From the NCBI GenBank assembly GCA_035465395.1, contig DATHRK010000042.1, forward strand, positions 1 to 21,069: a DNA stretch of 21,069 nucleotides, in the 5' to 3' direction. Positions 8,019 through 15,901 of this stretch are shown piece after piece; within the stretch, counting starts at the first letter, position 1, and each line of letters opens with the position of its first letter. This stretch comes from DATHRK01 sp035465395. Lineage in GTDB: Bacteria > Gemmatimonadota > Gemmatimonadetes > Longimicrobiales > RSA9. The notes under the pieces are model-generated. The model did not search any database. It worked only from the letters and a program-made list of their open reading frames with translations, and was not told the DNA's origin. Position numbers and translations under genes: made by a program.

Positions 8019-8145
8019 GAAAGGGTCTTCGCGAGGTCCCGCACGGGGGCCGACCGGGTCGGCGACCCGGCACCCCGTTCGATCCCGCCCGCACGCGGAG
8101 GGTTGGGGAAGGCTGGTGTAGTGGGGCAGACCTATCGTCGGCGAC

Positions 8146-10776
8146 CTAGAACGTCACGGCCTTGCCGGCGTAGATCCCGGTGCGTCCGCCTCCACGCGCG
8201 ACGTAGAGGGAGAACGCCGCGCGCCGGTCGAGCACGGCAACGAAGACGCCGCCGCCGAAGGCGGAGTGCCAGGTGTCCGACGTCTCCTCATCGACCCACA
8301 CGCGGCCGACGTCCGCGAGGCCGAGCAGGCCCAGCTCTCCGGGTACGAGGGCGCGAAAGTCGAACAGCGGAACGCGGAGCTCGGCTGTCGATACCAGGGC
8401 GGCGTCCCCGGCGAACCGGTCCCTGCGGAATCCACGCAGCGTCCCACGGCCGCCGATGTAGGCGGCCTCCTGGTACGGGGCGACCCCCCAGACGTGCTCG
8501 CCACGGGCTCGCACGCCGAGCGTCACCTCGAACGGCGCGGTCGCCGTCAGGTATGCGGACGCGTCCACGGCGCCGCGCGCGAAAGCGCTGTCCACGTCCA
8601 GCACCGCCGGAGCGGCGACGGCCTCGATCCCCAGCGTGGCGCCGCGCATCGGGTAGCCGCCGCGGTCGCGGCCGTCCCAGCCGGACCGCAGCGTCACCCC
8701 GGCCTCCTGGAAGCTCCCGGACCCGGGCGGGTCGAGGAGCCCCACCAAGCGGCCCTCTTCCTCGCGGTCCACGGTGTAGCGGAGGAACGGTCCCGCCTCG
8801 ACCGTGAGCGTCGGCGACGGCGTCCAGCGAACTCCCACCTGCAACCGCGCGTCCCAGCGCTCGGCCCGGAAGAAGGCCTCCCCGTCGTCGGGCTCGTCCA
8901 GCAGGACCACCTCCGGCGGCTCCTCGGACGTCTCGTTGCCGAACCCGTAGAAGTGGTGCCGCTCCAGTCCGCTCACCGTCGCGCTCGCGGCGAACCCCAG
9001 GCCGTGCGCGCCCGGCAGCTCCAGCTCGAGCGCCGCCCTGGGCAGTCCCGTGAAGGTGCCGAACGCGAGGTCCACGCCGAAGCGCCGCGCGTAGGGGTGG
9101 CGCCGGAAGCCGTAGCGGATCCAGTCGATGCTGCCGCCGAGCACCAGGCCGTTGTCCGGGTCGAACGCGGCCGTCGGCGTGCGCGCGACGAGCGATCCCC
9201 AGTCCCGGGCGAACGCCTCATGCGATGGGCTCGCGAGGTCCCGAGGCCGGTCGTACTCGGCGTCGTCGATCCCCTGCCCGGAGTTGTCGCCGCGGTCGTC
9301 GTAGAAGCGCGCGACCGACGCGGACGAGCGATCCTCGAAGGCGTCGTCGCCCCCGCCTCCGATCACGCGCACCGTGATCGGGGACGCGTGCGTGCCGCTG
9401 GCGACGAAGTGGTCGTCGTCGCCGCGCAGGTAGACGCGCACCTCACGCGTTTCGGAGGGGGCGAAGGTGCGGTCGAAGAAGGGCGGCCCCTCGGGCCCGT
9501 CGTTTCCCGCCTTCGCGAGGGTCAGCCGTACCGAGCCGTCCGCCAGCACGACGGCCTCGGCCCACTCCTCTTCGTCCGTGGCGTAGACGTCGGGCGCCTC
9601 CGCGAGCAGCGCGTAGTAGGCGGCCGCGAACTCCGGCAGCGCGTCGCGGCGGGACCGCAGGCCGGCGGCGAGCTCCGGCCCCACGGCTTCGCGGTGGGGC
9701 GGGGGTAGAGCCTCCACGGCTCTGTCGATGACGTCCTCCGTGAGGCGCGCCTGGAGGTCGACGGCGGTGCGTTGCCACGCCTCGCTCGATAGCTCCGAAA
9801 GCAGCTCTCGGTCGAGCTTGCGAGCGCTCCACGTCGCTCGCCACGCGGCCGGGAAGTCGCGCCCGAAGCCGGTGTAATGCGGCCAGATGCCGGCGACGGC
9901 CAGCGCCATCATGCCGTCGACGCGGCTGAGCGCCCAGTCGCGGTCGCGCGGGATCGGCCGCCACCAGCGAACGCCCGCCGAATCGAACGCCGCCCAGCGC
10001 CACTGGTCCGGGTGGCGGTCCCAGTCGCCCAGGAGCGCATCCAGCAGACGGGCCCGCAGGTAGGCGTCGCCGTCGATGCGGTCGTCCTGGTCGTCCTCGA
10101 TCCGGTCCAGGAAACTCTCCGACCCGACGATGCGCTCCGACCCCGCGAATCCGGCCCCGTCGTCGGCCTCGTCGGGCCGAATCTCCACCAGCCCGAGCAT
10201 GCCGGCAAACGTCGCCCTGTGCTCGCCGAGGCGCGGGTCGTCGGGCATCACGTACAGGCGTGGCACCGCGTGGAGCACACCCGCCGCCTCCAGGATCGGG
10301 TCGACCACGAGCGCCGCCGTCGGCAGGATCAGCGAGATCTGATCCTGCAGGATGTCGGCGGCGAGGGACTCGCGGATGACGGGATCGAGGGCCTGGGTCG
10401 CGTCTTTGTCCACCGAACGGAAGAGGTAGGTGTTGCCGTCCGCGCCCTGCAGCCGCAGCGAGCGCGTTTGCGCCCCCCCTCCGCGCTGCACGGGGGTAAG
10501 GCCGCCGGCGTAGGCGTCCAGGTCGAGGACCTCGACCCGGATCGGCAGCGCCCACACGTCCCGGTAGCCGGAACCGAGGAGAAAACGGTGGAATCCGCTC
10601 GCCCTGTACTCCCGGCTGGGCACCAGCACGACGGTGTCGCCCGCCTGCGCCAACTCCGGTGGGACCCGGCCCACGGGAATCGTCGCGTCGGCGTCGCGGT
10701 CCTGCGCGGCGACCGCCGGCGCCTGGAGCAGCGCGAGAGCCGCCAGGAACGGGATACGAGCCCGGGGTCGATTCAG
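8146..10776 (-). CDS. BamA/TamA (Omp85)-type outer-membrane protein with kinase-like N-terminal half
   Basis: The first standard start codon is the GTG at 10674 (842 residues). The frame stays open upstream and encodes a clear signal peptide (IPFLAALALLQAPAVA, then AQD) from a CTG at 10776 with GGAGG four bases before it, so the gene is drawn from 10776 (876 residues). Numbered from the GTG, residues 45-270 contain GGGAQTRSLRLQG, YLFRSVDKD (82-90), the motif GDWDRHPDQW (216-225) and PIPRDRDWAL (240-249). The C-terminal region from about 500 is a beta-barrel with the Omp85 hallmark RGTLRGFRRDRF, ending in AVTF. Relatives with this mid-region often carry an N-terminal metallophosphoesterase; here that domain is absent. 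The protein should sit in the outer membrane with a periplasmic globular half. Its role in protein or lipid transport is unknown. It is 112 bases downstream of the AstE-like gene. Confidence 0.8.
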   Translation of the reverse strand: MNRPRARIPFLAALALLQAPAVAAQDRDADATIPVGRVPPELAQAGDTVVLVPSREYRASGFHRFLLGSGYRDVWALPIRVEVLDLDAYAGGLTPVQRGGGAQTRSLRLQGADGNTYLFRSVDKDATQALDPVIRESLAADILQDQISLILPTAALVVDPILEAAGVLHAVPRLYVMPDDPRLGEHRATFAGMLGLVEIRPDEADDGAGFAGSERIVGSESFLDRIEDDQDDRIDGDAYLRARLLDALLGDWDRHPDQWRWAAFDSAGVRWWRPIPRDRDWALSRVDGMMALAVAGIWPHYTGFGRDFPAAWRATWSARKLDRELLSELSSEAWQRTAVDLQARLTEDVIDRAVEALPPPHREAVGPELAAGLRSRRDALPEFAAAYYALLAEAPDVYATDEEEWAEAVVLADGSVRLTLAKAGNDGPEGPPFFDRTFAPSETREVRVYLRGDDDHFVASGTHASPITVRVIGGGGDDAFEDRSSASVARFYDDRGDNSGQGIDDAEYDRPRDLASPSHEAFARDWGSLVARTPTAAFDPDNGLVLGGSIDWIRYGFRRHPYARRFGVDLAFGTFTGLPRAALELELPGAHGLGFAASATVSGLERHHFYGFGNETSEEPPEVVLLDEPDDGEAFFRAERWDARLQVGVRWTPSPTLTVEAGPFLRYTVDREEEGRLVGLLDPPGSGSFQEAGVTLRSGWDGRDRGGYPMRGATLGIEAVAAPAVLDVDSAFARGAVDASAYLTATAPFEVTLGVRARGEHVWGVAPYQEAAYIGGRGTLRGFRRDRFAGDAALVSTAELRVPLFDFRALVPGELGLLGLADVGRVWVDEETSDTWHSAFGGGVFVAVLDRRAAFSLYVARGGGRTGIYAGKAVTF

Positions 10777-10780
10777 GGGG

Positions 10781-10785
10781 CCTCC
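10781..10785 (-). promoter_or_regulatory. Shine-Dalgarno GGAGG before a CTG start (or a homopolymer error)
   Basis: GGAGG on the minus strand sits four bases before the CTG at 10776 that opens the Omp85 signal peptide. An ATG at 10792 lies 16 bases upstream of that CTG, so it is out of frame by one base. Deleting one base from the run of five Gs (10776-10780, plus strand) would join them as MLRRPLNRPRARIPF, a normal signal-peptide start. Confidence 0.4.
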
Positions 10786-10888
10786 GAAGCATAGGGGGCG
10801 CGGGTCGATCGGGCGGGACCGTGGCGCGCGTGGACCGGCGCGGGCGACGATCGATCAAACCTAGGGGTCGCGGAGGCCGTGCGCACCG

Positions 10889-11860
10889 TCAGTCCGGGAC
10901 GGCGATGTGCGCGATGGCATCGCCGCGGTTCACCAGAGGGTGCGCGGTGAGCCCCACGACGACGCCCGCCGCGCGCGCACGCACGACGGCCGTCCGGTCC
11001 CCGAACGCGTCGGCGATGACGCCCATCCGCTCCCCGGCCTCGACCTCCGCGCCGAGTTCGGTCTCGATGCGCAGGATCCCGCTCCGGCCGGCGCGCACCC
11101 ACAGCGACGTCCGCGCGACGAGCGGCGCGGACGGCGGGGGCGGTGCGTCGTCCCGCGCCGCGATCATGCCGAGGTCGACCAGCACCCGCAGCACGCCTTC
11201 CACGCCGCGGCGAATGGGTTCCTCGGTGAACCGGCCCGCCTGCCCGCCTTCGTACACCAGCACCGCGGCGCCCGCCGCCGTGGCCTCTGCCCGGAGCGAT
11301 CCGGACGGCGCGCGCGCGTGGACGACCACGGGTGCGGCGAAGGCATCGGCGAGCCGGAGGGCGTCGGGATCATCCACGTCGATGCGCAGTTGCGGCAGGT
11401 TCACCCTGCCGTCCGAGCCGCAGTGGAAGTCCATGCCCGCGTCGCACTGCGCCACGACCTCGCGCATGAAGAGGTGCGCGATGCGGGCGGCCAGGGACCC
11501 CGTGTCCGAGCCCGGGAAGGAGCGGTTCAGGTCGCGCCGGTCGGGCAGGTAGCGCGACTCGCCGATGAAGGCGAACACGTTGACGATCGGGACTGCGATC
11601 ACCGAGCCGGACAGCTCCGCCGGGTCCAGATCGGCCAGCACGCGCCGGATGATCTCGATACCGTCCAGCTCGTCGCCGTGGAGGGCGCCGCTCAGCCACA
11701 CGCGCGGGCCGGGCGCAGCGCCGACGAGCACCTCCACCGGCATGGAGAGCCAGCCCCCCGTCACCAGGCGCGCCGCGTGCACCTCGAAGCGCCGACGCCG
11801 GCCCGGCTCGGTACCCTCGCCCGCCACGGTGACCGGCTCGGCGGGGCGTCGGTCGATCAC
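10889..11860 (-). CDS. Succinylglutamate desuccinylase/aspartoacylase-family zinc hydrolase
   Basis: This 323-residue protein belongs to the AstE/ASPA branch of M14-like zinc carboxypeptidases. The zinc ligands are visible as GALHGDELDG (His61, Glu64) and MDFHCGSDG (His146). DLNRSFPG (110-117) matches the substrate-binding loop, and YEGG (Glu204) the general-base region. The C-terminal 80 residues form the beta-rich, biotinyl-lipoyl-like domain common in this family. These enzymes hydrolyse amide bonds to acyl or amino acids. The substrate here is not known, but the gene starts 10 bases after the rimK stop, which points to glutamyl or acyl-glutamyl groups. The start is a GTG with no strong ribosome site, so translational coupling to rimK is plausible. 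The true AstE role in arginine catabolism is unlikely, as no other ast gene is present. Confidence 0.87.
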   Translation of the reverse strand: MIDRRPAEPVTVAGEGTEPGRRRRFEVHAARLVTGGWLSMPVEVLVGAAPGPRVWLSGALHGDELDGIEIIRRVLADLDPAELSGSVIAVPIVNVFAFIGESRYLPDRRDLNRSFPGSDTGSLAARIAHLFMREVVAQCDAGMDFHCGSDGRVNLPQLRIDVDDPDALRLADAFAAPVVVHARAPSGSLRAEATAAGAAVLVYEGGQAGRFTEEPIRRGVEGVLRVLVDLGMIAARDDAPPPPSAPLVARTSLWVRAGRSGILRIETELGAEVEAGERMGVIADAFGDRTAVVRARAAGVVVGLTAHPLVNRGDAIAHIAVPD

Positions 11861-11870
11861 GAGGGTGCCA

Positions 11871-12776
11871 CTACCTGGACGCGCTTCTGCTGGACTTCTT
11901 CCGGGGCGTCACGTTGTTCTCGATGTACTCGATGATCTCGCCGGCCACGTCCACGCCCGTCGCGCCCTCGATCCCCTCCAGCCCGGGCGAGGAGTTGACC
12001 TCCATGACCACCGGGCCGCGCTCGGCGCGCAGCATGTCGACGCCGGCGACGTCCAGCCCCATCGCCTTGGCGGATCGGATCGCCGTACGGCGCTCCTCCG
12101 CGCTGAGCTTGACCTGCTGCGCCGTGCCCCCGCGGTGGAGGTTGGAGCGGAACTCGCCGGGGGCGGCGGTGCGCAGCATCGACGCGACGACCCGACCGCC
12201 CACCACGAACGCCCGGATGTCGGATCCCCCGGCCTCCTTGATGAACTCCTGCACGAGGATGTTCGCGTCCAGCTGGCCGAACGCGCCCATCACCGACTGC
12301 GCGGCCTTCTTGGTCTCGGCGAGCACGACGCCGCGGCCCTGCGTGCCTTCGAGCAGCTTGACGATGAGGGGCGTTCCGCCCACCAGGTCGATGACGTTGT
12401 CCACGTCCCGGGTCGAGCGCGCGAAACCCGTCACGGGCAGGCCGATGCCCTCCCGCGACAGGAGCTGCAGCGAGCGCAGCTTGTCGCGCGAGCGCGAGAT
12501 CGCCTGCGACTCCGCCACGGAGAACACCCCCATCATCTCGAACTGCCGGACCACGGCGGTACCGTAGAACGTGATCGACGCGCCGATGCGAGGGATGACG
12601 GCGTCCGGGTGCAGCGTCTCGCCCCTGTACAGCACGTGGGGCGCGTCGGCGTTGATGTTCATGTAACAGCGCAGCGGGTTCACGACGCGCACGTCGTGGC
12701 CGCGCTTTTTCGCCGCCTCGCGCAGGCGGCTCGTGGAATAGAGCGATGCCCTGCGGGACAGGATCAGGATCTCCAT
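11871..12776 (-). CDS. rimK: RimK, ATP-dependent glutamate ligase (ribosomal protein S6 modification)
   Basis: This 301-residue ATP-grasp ligase matches E. coli RimK nearly end to end. Shared blocks include CYMNINADAP, AVIPRIGASITFYGTAVVRQFEM, RDKLRSLQLLSREGI, KLLEGTQGRGVVLAET (ATP loop, Lys140), LVQEFIKEAGGSDIR, FRSNLHRGG, and the metal site GVDML with VMEVNSSPGLEGIE (Glu259, Asn261). The known reaction adds glutamates to the C-terminus of S6, and the E. coli enzyme also makes free poly-glutamate. The frame is open to 13097, but those 107 extra residues overlap the upstream gene and are Ser/Arg-rich nonsense, so the ATG at 12776 is used. It lies 10 bases after the protease stop. A basic tail PRKKSSRSASR (291-301) differs from the E. 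coli C-terminus. Confidence 0.96.
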   Translation of the reverse strand: MEILILSRRASLYSTSRLREAAKKRGHDVRVVNPLRCYMNINADAPHVLYRGETLHPDAVIPRIGASITFYGTAVVRQFEMMGVFSVAESQAISRSRDKLRSLQLLSREGIGLPVTGFARSTRDVDNVIDLVGGTPLIVKLLEGTQGRGVVLAETKKAAQSVMGAFGQLDANILVQEFIKEAGGSDIRAFVVGGRVVASMLRTAAPGEFRSNLHRGGTAQQVKLSAEERRTAIRSAKAMGLDVAGVDMLRAERGPVVMEVNSSPGLEGIEGATGVDVAGEIIEYIENNVTPRKKSSRSASR

Positions 12777-12786
12777 CGGACTCGTT

Positions 12787-13230
12787 TCATCCTGGCTTGC
12801 CGAGAAGGAAGGACCGGCCGGGGTCGACCAGGTAGCGCCCCCGCAACGCCTGTCTGCCGAGCAACAACCGGAACCCCATCGCGTCGCGGCGAGCGAGCGT
12901 GAGCTCGATCCGCCATCGCCGCCCGCCGATCTCCAGCGTGGTCGCGACGACCCGCCGTAGCTGGTCGACTCCGCTGGACGGCCGCACCACCCGCCGCTCG
13001 AGGAGCTCGGCCACGACCTCGACCGGCTGCCGGGCGCTGCGCTGAACCGGGTGCACCTCGAAGGCGACCAGCCGACGGCCGTTCTCGGTGAACTCACGGA
13101 TGGCGAAAGCGTGGAGCGCGGAGGACCGCGCGCCGGTGTCGAGCTTGGCCTTGATGCGGGGGACGCCGAGGTCCGGGAACGCGACCCACTCGCGCCACCC
13201 CGCGACGCGCTTCGGACTGTCCGGATTCAC
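12787..13230 (-). CDS. RimB-type retropepsin-like aspartic protease (ATP-dependent zinc protease family, PF05618)
   Basis: This small 147-residue protein has the family hallmark KAKLDTGARSSALHA (27-41), in which DTG is the aspartic-protease catalytic motif, and the paired element GFRLLLGRQAL (119-129). The family is annotated as zinc protease for historical reasons, but the fold is retropepsin-like and probably works as a dimer. In Pseudomonas, the rimABK operon encodes a homologue that cleaves glutamates from S6. The frame is open to 13545, but the preceding 105 residues are His/Arg/Gln-rich shadow sequence antisense to the TSUP gene. The GTG at 13230 starts VNPDSPKRVAGWREWV, typical for the family. 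It is the first gene of the rimK operon. Confidence 0.88.
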   Translation of the reverse strand: MNPDSPKRVAGWREWVAFPDLGVPRIKAKLDTGARSSALHAFAIREFTENGRRLVAFEVHPVQRSARQPVEVVAELLERRVVRPSSGVDQLRRVVATTLEIGGRRWRIELTLARRDAMGFRLLLGRQALRGRYLVDPGRSFLLGKPG

Positions 13231-13236
13231 GGCATC

Positions 13237-13265
13237 ATCGTCCGTCGTGCGCGCGGCGCTGTCAA
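13237..13265 (-). promoter_or_regulatory. Candidate promoter of the rimB-rimK-astE-like operon
   Basis: A perfect TTGACA (-35, 13265-13260) is followed after 17 bases by GACGAT (-10, 13242-13237), a poor match except at the A and final T. Transcription would begin close to 13230, the GTG itself, so the message could be leaderless. That would fit the lack of a Shine-Dalgarno sequence at this start. Confidence 0.35.
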
Positions 13266-13362
13266 CGGGGCGGCGCGATTTCGGGGGTCGCTCCGCCCCG
13301 GGATGGTCGAGCGGGAGGGCCGGGGTTCGCCCGCGGTGCAGCGGCGTCCCAGATTGCGCCGC

Positions 13363-14223
13363 ATGACCTTCATCGGCCTGGCGCTGGCGCTCCTGATCGG
13401 CCTCTCGCTCGGCATGCTGGGCGGGGGCGGCTCGATCCTGACCGTGCCGATCTTCGTCTACGTCGTGGGGATCGATCCCAAGCCCGCGATCGCGATGAGC
13501 CTCGCGGTGGTCTCCGCGACCGCCGCCGTGGGCGCCCTGAGCCACTGGCGCGAGGGCAACGTGTCGCTTCGCACCGCCGCGTTCTTCGCCCCCTTCGCGA
13601 TGGCGGGCACGTACGGCGGAGCGCGCCTGTCGGAGTACTTCAGCGGGGCGGCCCAGCTCACGCTGTTCGCGGTCGTGATGCTCGCCGCCTCGGTGCTGAT
13701 GCTGCGAGGGCGGCGGGAGACGGAAGGGGTAGCGGGCCAGGCCTCTGCCAGCCGCCTCCTCGCGGTCGGGCTGCTGGGGCTGGCGGTCGGCGTGCTCACC
13801 GGCTTGGTGGGCGTGGGCGGCGGCTTCCTGATCGTGCCCGCGCTGGTGCTGCTCGCGCGCGTCCCGATGAAGCTGGCCGTCGGCACCTCGCTACTGGTGA
13901 TCGCGCTCAACGCCGCCAGCGGGTTCTGGGGCTATCTCGGCCTGGTCGAGGTGCGGTGGGGCTTCATGGCCGGGTTCACCGCGGTGGCCATCGCGGGCAT
14001 CCTGGCGGGCACCCGTCTGGTGCGGCACGTGCCCGCGGCCGCCCTGCGCCGTGCGTTCGGCTACTTCCTGATCGCGATGGCGCTGCTGATCCTCTGGCAG
14101 AACCGAGGGGTGTTCCTGACGAGGGAGGCGCGGGCGCCCGCCGATCGCGCGGTGAGGGAGGTCGCCGCGGTCGCTCCGACGGACGCCCGGCCCCGGACGC
14201 CGCGCGTCGGCGCTAGCGGGTAA
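13363..14223 (+). CDS. TSUP family membrane transporter (TauE/SafE-like)
   Basis: This 286-residue inner-membrane protein has about eight hydrophobic helices in two related halves. Each half begins with the glycine-rich family signature: GLSLGMLGGGGSILTVPIFV near the N-terminus and GVLTGLVGVGGGFLIVPALV near the middle. Family members export or import sulfite, sulfoacetate and other organosulfur or small anions; the substrate cannot be assigned here. The ATG at 13363 is preferred; a TTG three codons earlier (13354) is possible, and neither has a clear ribosome site. The last 30 residues are a charged tail. It is divergent from the rimK operon (132 bases between starts), and its last 11 bases overlap the convergent M28 peptidase gene. 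Confidence 0.9.
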   Translation: MTFIGLALALLIGLSLGMLGGGGSILTVPIFVYVVGIDPKPAIAMSLAVVSATAAVGALSHWREGNVSLRTAAFFAPFAMAGTYGGARLSEYFSGAAQLTLFAVVMLAASVLMLRGRRETEGVAGQASASRLLAVGLLGLAVGVLTGLVGVGGGFLIVPALVLLARVPMKLAVGTSLLVIALNAASGFWGYLGLVEVRWGFMAGFTAVAIAGILAGTRLVRHVPAAALRRAFGYFLIAMALLILWQNRGVFLTREARAPADRAVREVAAVAPTDARPRTPRVGASG

Positions 14224-15793
14224 GCGCCCGCACCTCTTCCAGCCCCTCCGGCTCCCAGCGCGGGGGCTCGGCGTCGTCGGCGATCGCGAGCCCGGTCAGG
14301 AACGCCAGGCGGGCCACGCGCGCGACCTTGTCGGCGTCGATCAACTCGACCTCATCCGACGGCCGGTGGTAGTCCTCGTGCACCCCCGCGAAGAAGAACA
14401 GCGCGGGGATCTCGTGGCGCGCGAAGTTGAAGTGGTCGCTGCGGAAGAAGAACCGCTGCTCCGGCCACAGATCCTCCGAGACGGTCAGCCCGAGCTCCGG
14501 GTTCGAGCGCGCGACGTTCCGGACGAGGGGCCCCAGCGATGAGTACTCCTGGCCGATCACGACGATCGAGTCGGGGGCGTTGCGGGCGATCATGTCGATG
14601 TTGACGTTCGCCACCATGGACTCGGGGTCGACGGTCGGGTGATCGCTGAACCACTGTGAGCCGAGCAGGCCCTTCTCCTCGCCGCTGACCGCGATGAACA
14701 TCACCGACCGCGCGGGGGGCGTCGCCAGCGCCGCGAAGGCCTCGGCGATCTCCAGCAGCGCGGACGTCCCCGACGCGTCGTCGTCTGCCCCGTTGTAGAT
14801 CGAGTCGCCGGATGCGTCGGGCTCACCCACGCCGACGTGGTCCATGTGCGCGCTGAATACGACGTACGTGCCCGCGAGCTCGGGGTCGGAGCCCCGCAGG
14901 ACACCGATGACGTTCGGGGCGGTCGCGTCGTCGTCGGTGCGCGCCGGCGCCGACCAGCTCACGGTCCCGGCGATCCTCGGCGCGGCGTCGCCCGCCTCCG
15001 CCTCTTCGGCGAACGCGGCGAGGTCGGCGTCGGGGAACAGCCGGGCCGCGGCGGCGCTGGCGACGTAGAACAGGGGAAGGCGAGCGTCCACGCCGCCGAG
15101 CACCCGGGCCGCGCCGACTCCGGCCTGGTCCAGCCGCTCGATCCCGGCGGGGCCGACCGCGGTGCCCAGGAGGACGATCGTGGCGCGGGCGCCGGCCGCG
15201 GTGGCCTGGCGGACGGCCGACCTGCGCGCGATCCGCCACGACCGTTCCGCCGGGTCTCCGGGCAGCGGCAGCACCGCGACGCGGCCCTCCGCCTGCTCGA
15301 ACGCGTCGGGGTTGCCGTCCACGTCCAGCAGCACGGCCTCGACACCCTCGCCCTCGGCCGGCGAGCCCGGTACCGAGGCGAAGTCCGACCCCGACCGTAG
15401 CGCCTCGCCGCTGGCCGCGGTCAGACTCGCCGTGCCTGCGCGCGTGACCAGGGGATAGGCGTAGCGCTGCTCCCAGCTCCCGCCCTCACCGCCCGGCTCG
15501 AGGCCCATGCGCCCGAGCTCCCGCGCGATGTAGGCTGCCGCCGTGTCCAGCCCGGGGCTCGGGGTGTCGCGGCCCCGCAGCGCGTCGTCGGCGAGGAAGC
15601 CGACCCGCTCGAGGACGTCCTCCGGCGTGATGGTGGCGACGGCGCCCGCGACGGCGTCCGCCGAGCGGAGCGCGACAGGGGGGGTATCCGGGTCCTCCGC
15701 GGGCTCGGTGTCGGCGCACGCCGCCGCGGCCAGCGCCACGATCGCGATGCGGCCCACCCACGTGGTGGAGATGCCCGGTTTGCCTGCCTTCAT
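14213..15793 (-). CDS. M28 family zinc metallopeptidase, probable lipoprotein
   Basis: This 526-residue secreted peptidase has an N-terminal membrane segment (WVGRIAIVALAAAAC) with Cys26 as a likely though weak lipobox, so it is probably anchored in the envelope. A PA-like insert (about 150-270) precedes the catalytic domain. The co-catalytic zinc ligands are His316 (FSAHMDHVG), Asp337 (NGADDDASG), Glu373 beside catalytic Glu372 (SGEEKGLLG), Asp400 (NIDMI) and His476 (DYHRPSDE). All are present, so the enzyme should be an active aminopeptidase or related exopeptidase. The ATG at 15793 has GAAAGGA six bases upstream. The 108-base gap to the DUF4112 gene upstream leaves co-transcription open. 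Confidence 0.93.
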   Translation of the reverse strand: MKAGKPGISTTWVGRIAIVALAAAACADTEPAEDPDTPPVALRSADAVAGAVATITPEDVLERVGFLADDALRGRDTPSPGLDTAAAYIARELGRMGLEPGGEGGSWEQRYAYPLVTRAGTASLTAASGEALRSGSDFASVPGSPAEGEGVEAVLLDVDGNPDAFEQAEGRVAVLPLPGDPAERSWRIARRSAVRQATAAGARATIVLLGTAVGPAGIERLDQAGVGAARVLGGVDARLPLFYVASAAAARLFPDADLAAFAEEAEAGDAAPRIAGTVSWSAPARTDDDATAPNVIGVLRGSDPELAGTYVVFSAHMDHVGVGEPDASGDSIYNGADDDASGTSALLEIAEAFAALATPPARSVMFIAVSGEEKGLLGSQWFSDHPTVDPESMVANVNIDMIARNAPDSIVVIGQEYSSLGPLVRNVARSNPELGLTVSEDLWPEQRFFFRSDHFNFARHEIPALFFFAGVHEDYHRPSDEVELIDADKVARVARLAFLTGLAIADDAEPPRWEPEGLEEVRALTR

Positions 15794-15799
15794 TCGGTG

Positions 15800-15806
15800 T
15801 CCTTTC
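15800..15806 (-). promoter_or_regulatory. Strong ribosome binding site of the M28 peptidase
   Basis: GAAAGGA on the minus strand is six bases before the ATG at 15793. It is one of the clearest Shine-Dalgarno sites in the window and supports this start and signal peptide. Confidence 0.7.
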
Positions 15807-15901
15807 GTTCCGGTTCCATGCCGCCGACTACCCGGTCGTGCGCAGCGGCGCAGGGGTCGACGCGGCGCGATCCTCGTCGGCGCGGCGTGCGGCGCGGTCG
15901 C

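Noticed and set aside
8054..8070. Palindrome CCGGGT-5-ACCCGG between the Omp85 and DUF4097 genes
   Set aside because: It has no T run, and short GC-only palindromes are expected by chance at this base composition. It could be a leader hairpin, but nothing else supports it.
9443..10858. A 471-residue minus-strand frame overlapping the start of the Omp85 gene
   Set aside because: It is Arg/Gly/Pro-rich shadow sequence. Only its first few codons from 10792 matter, as a possible start for the Omp85 gene after a one-base shift.
12777..13097. An N-terminal extension of 107 residues on RimK
   Set aside because: It overlaps the RimB-type gene in another frame and is Ser/Arg-rich, while residue 1 at 12776 aligns with the start of E. 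coli RimK.
13267..13299. GGGGCGG and CCGCCCC inverted repeat in the rimB/TSUP divergent region
   Set aside because: The loop is 19 bases and the arms are pure G and C, which is weak evidence in 70% GC DNA.
13231..13545. An N-terminal extension of 105 residues on the RimB-type protease
   Set aside because: It is antisense to the start of the TSUP gene and is His/Gln/Arg-rich. The family normally starts close to the GTG at 13230.
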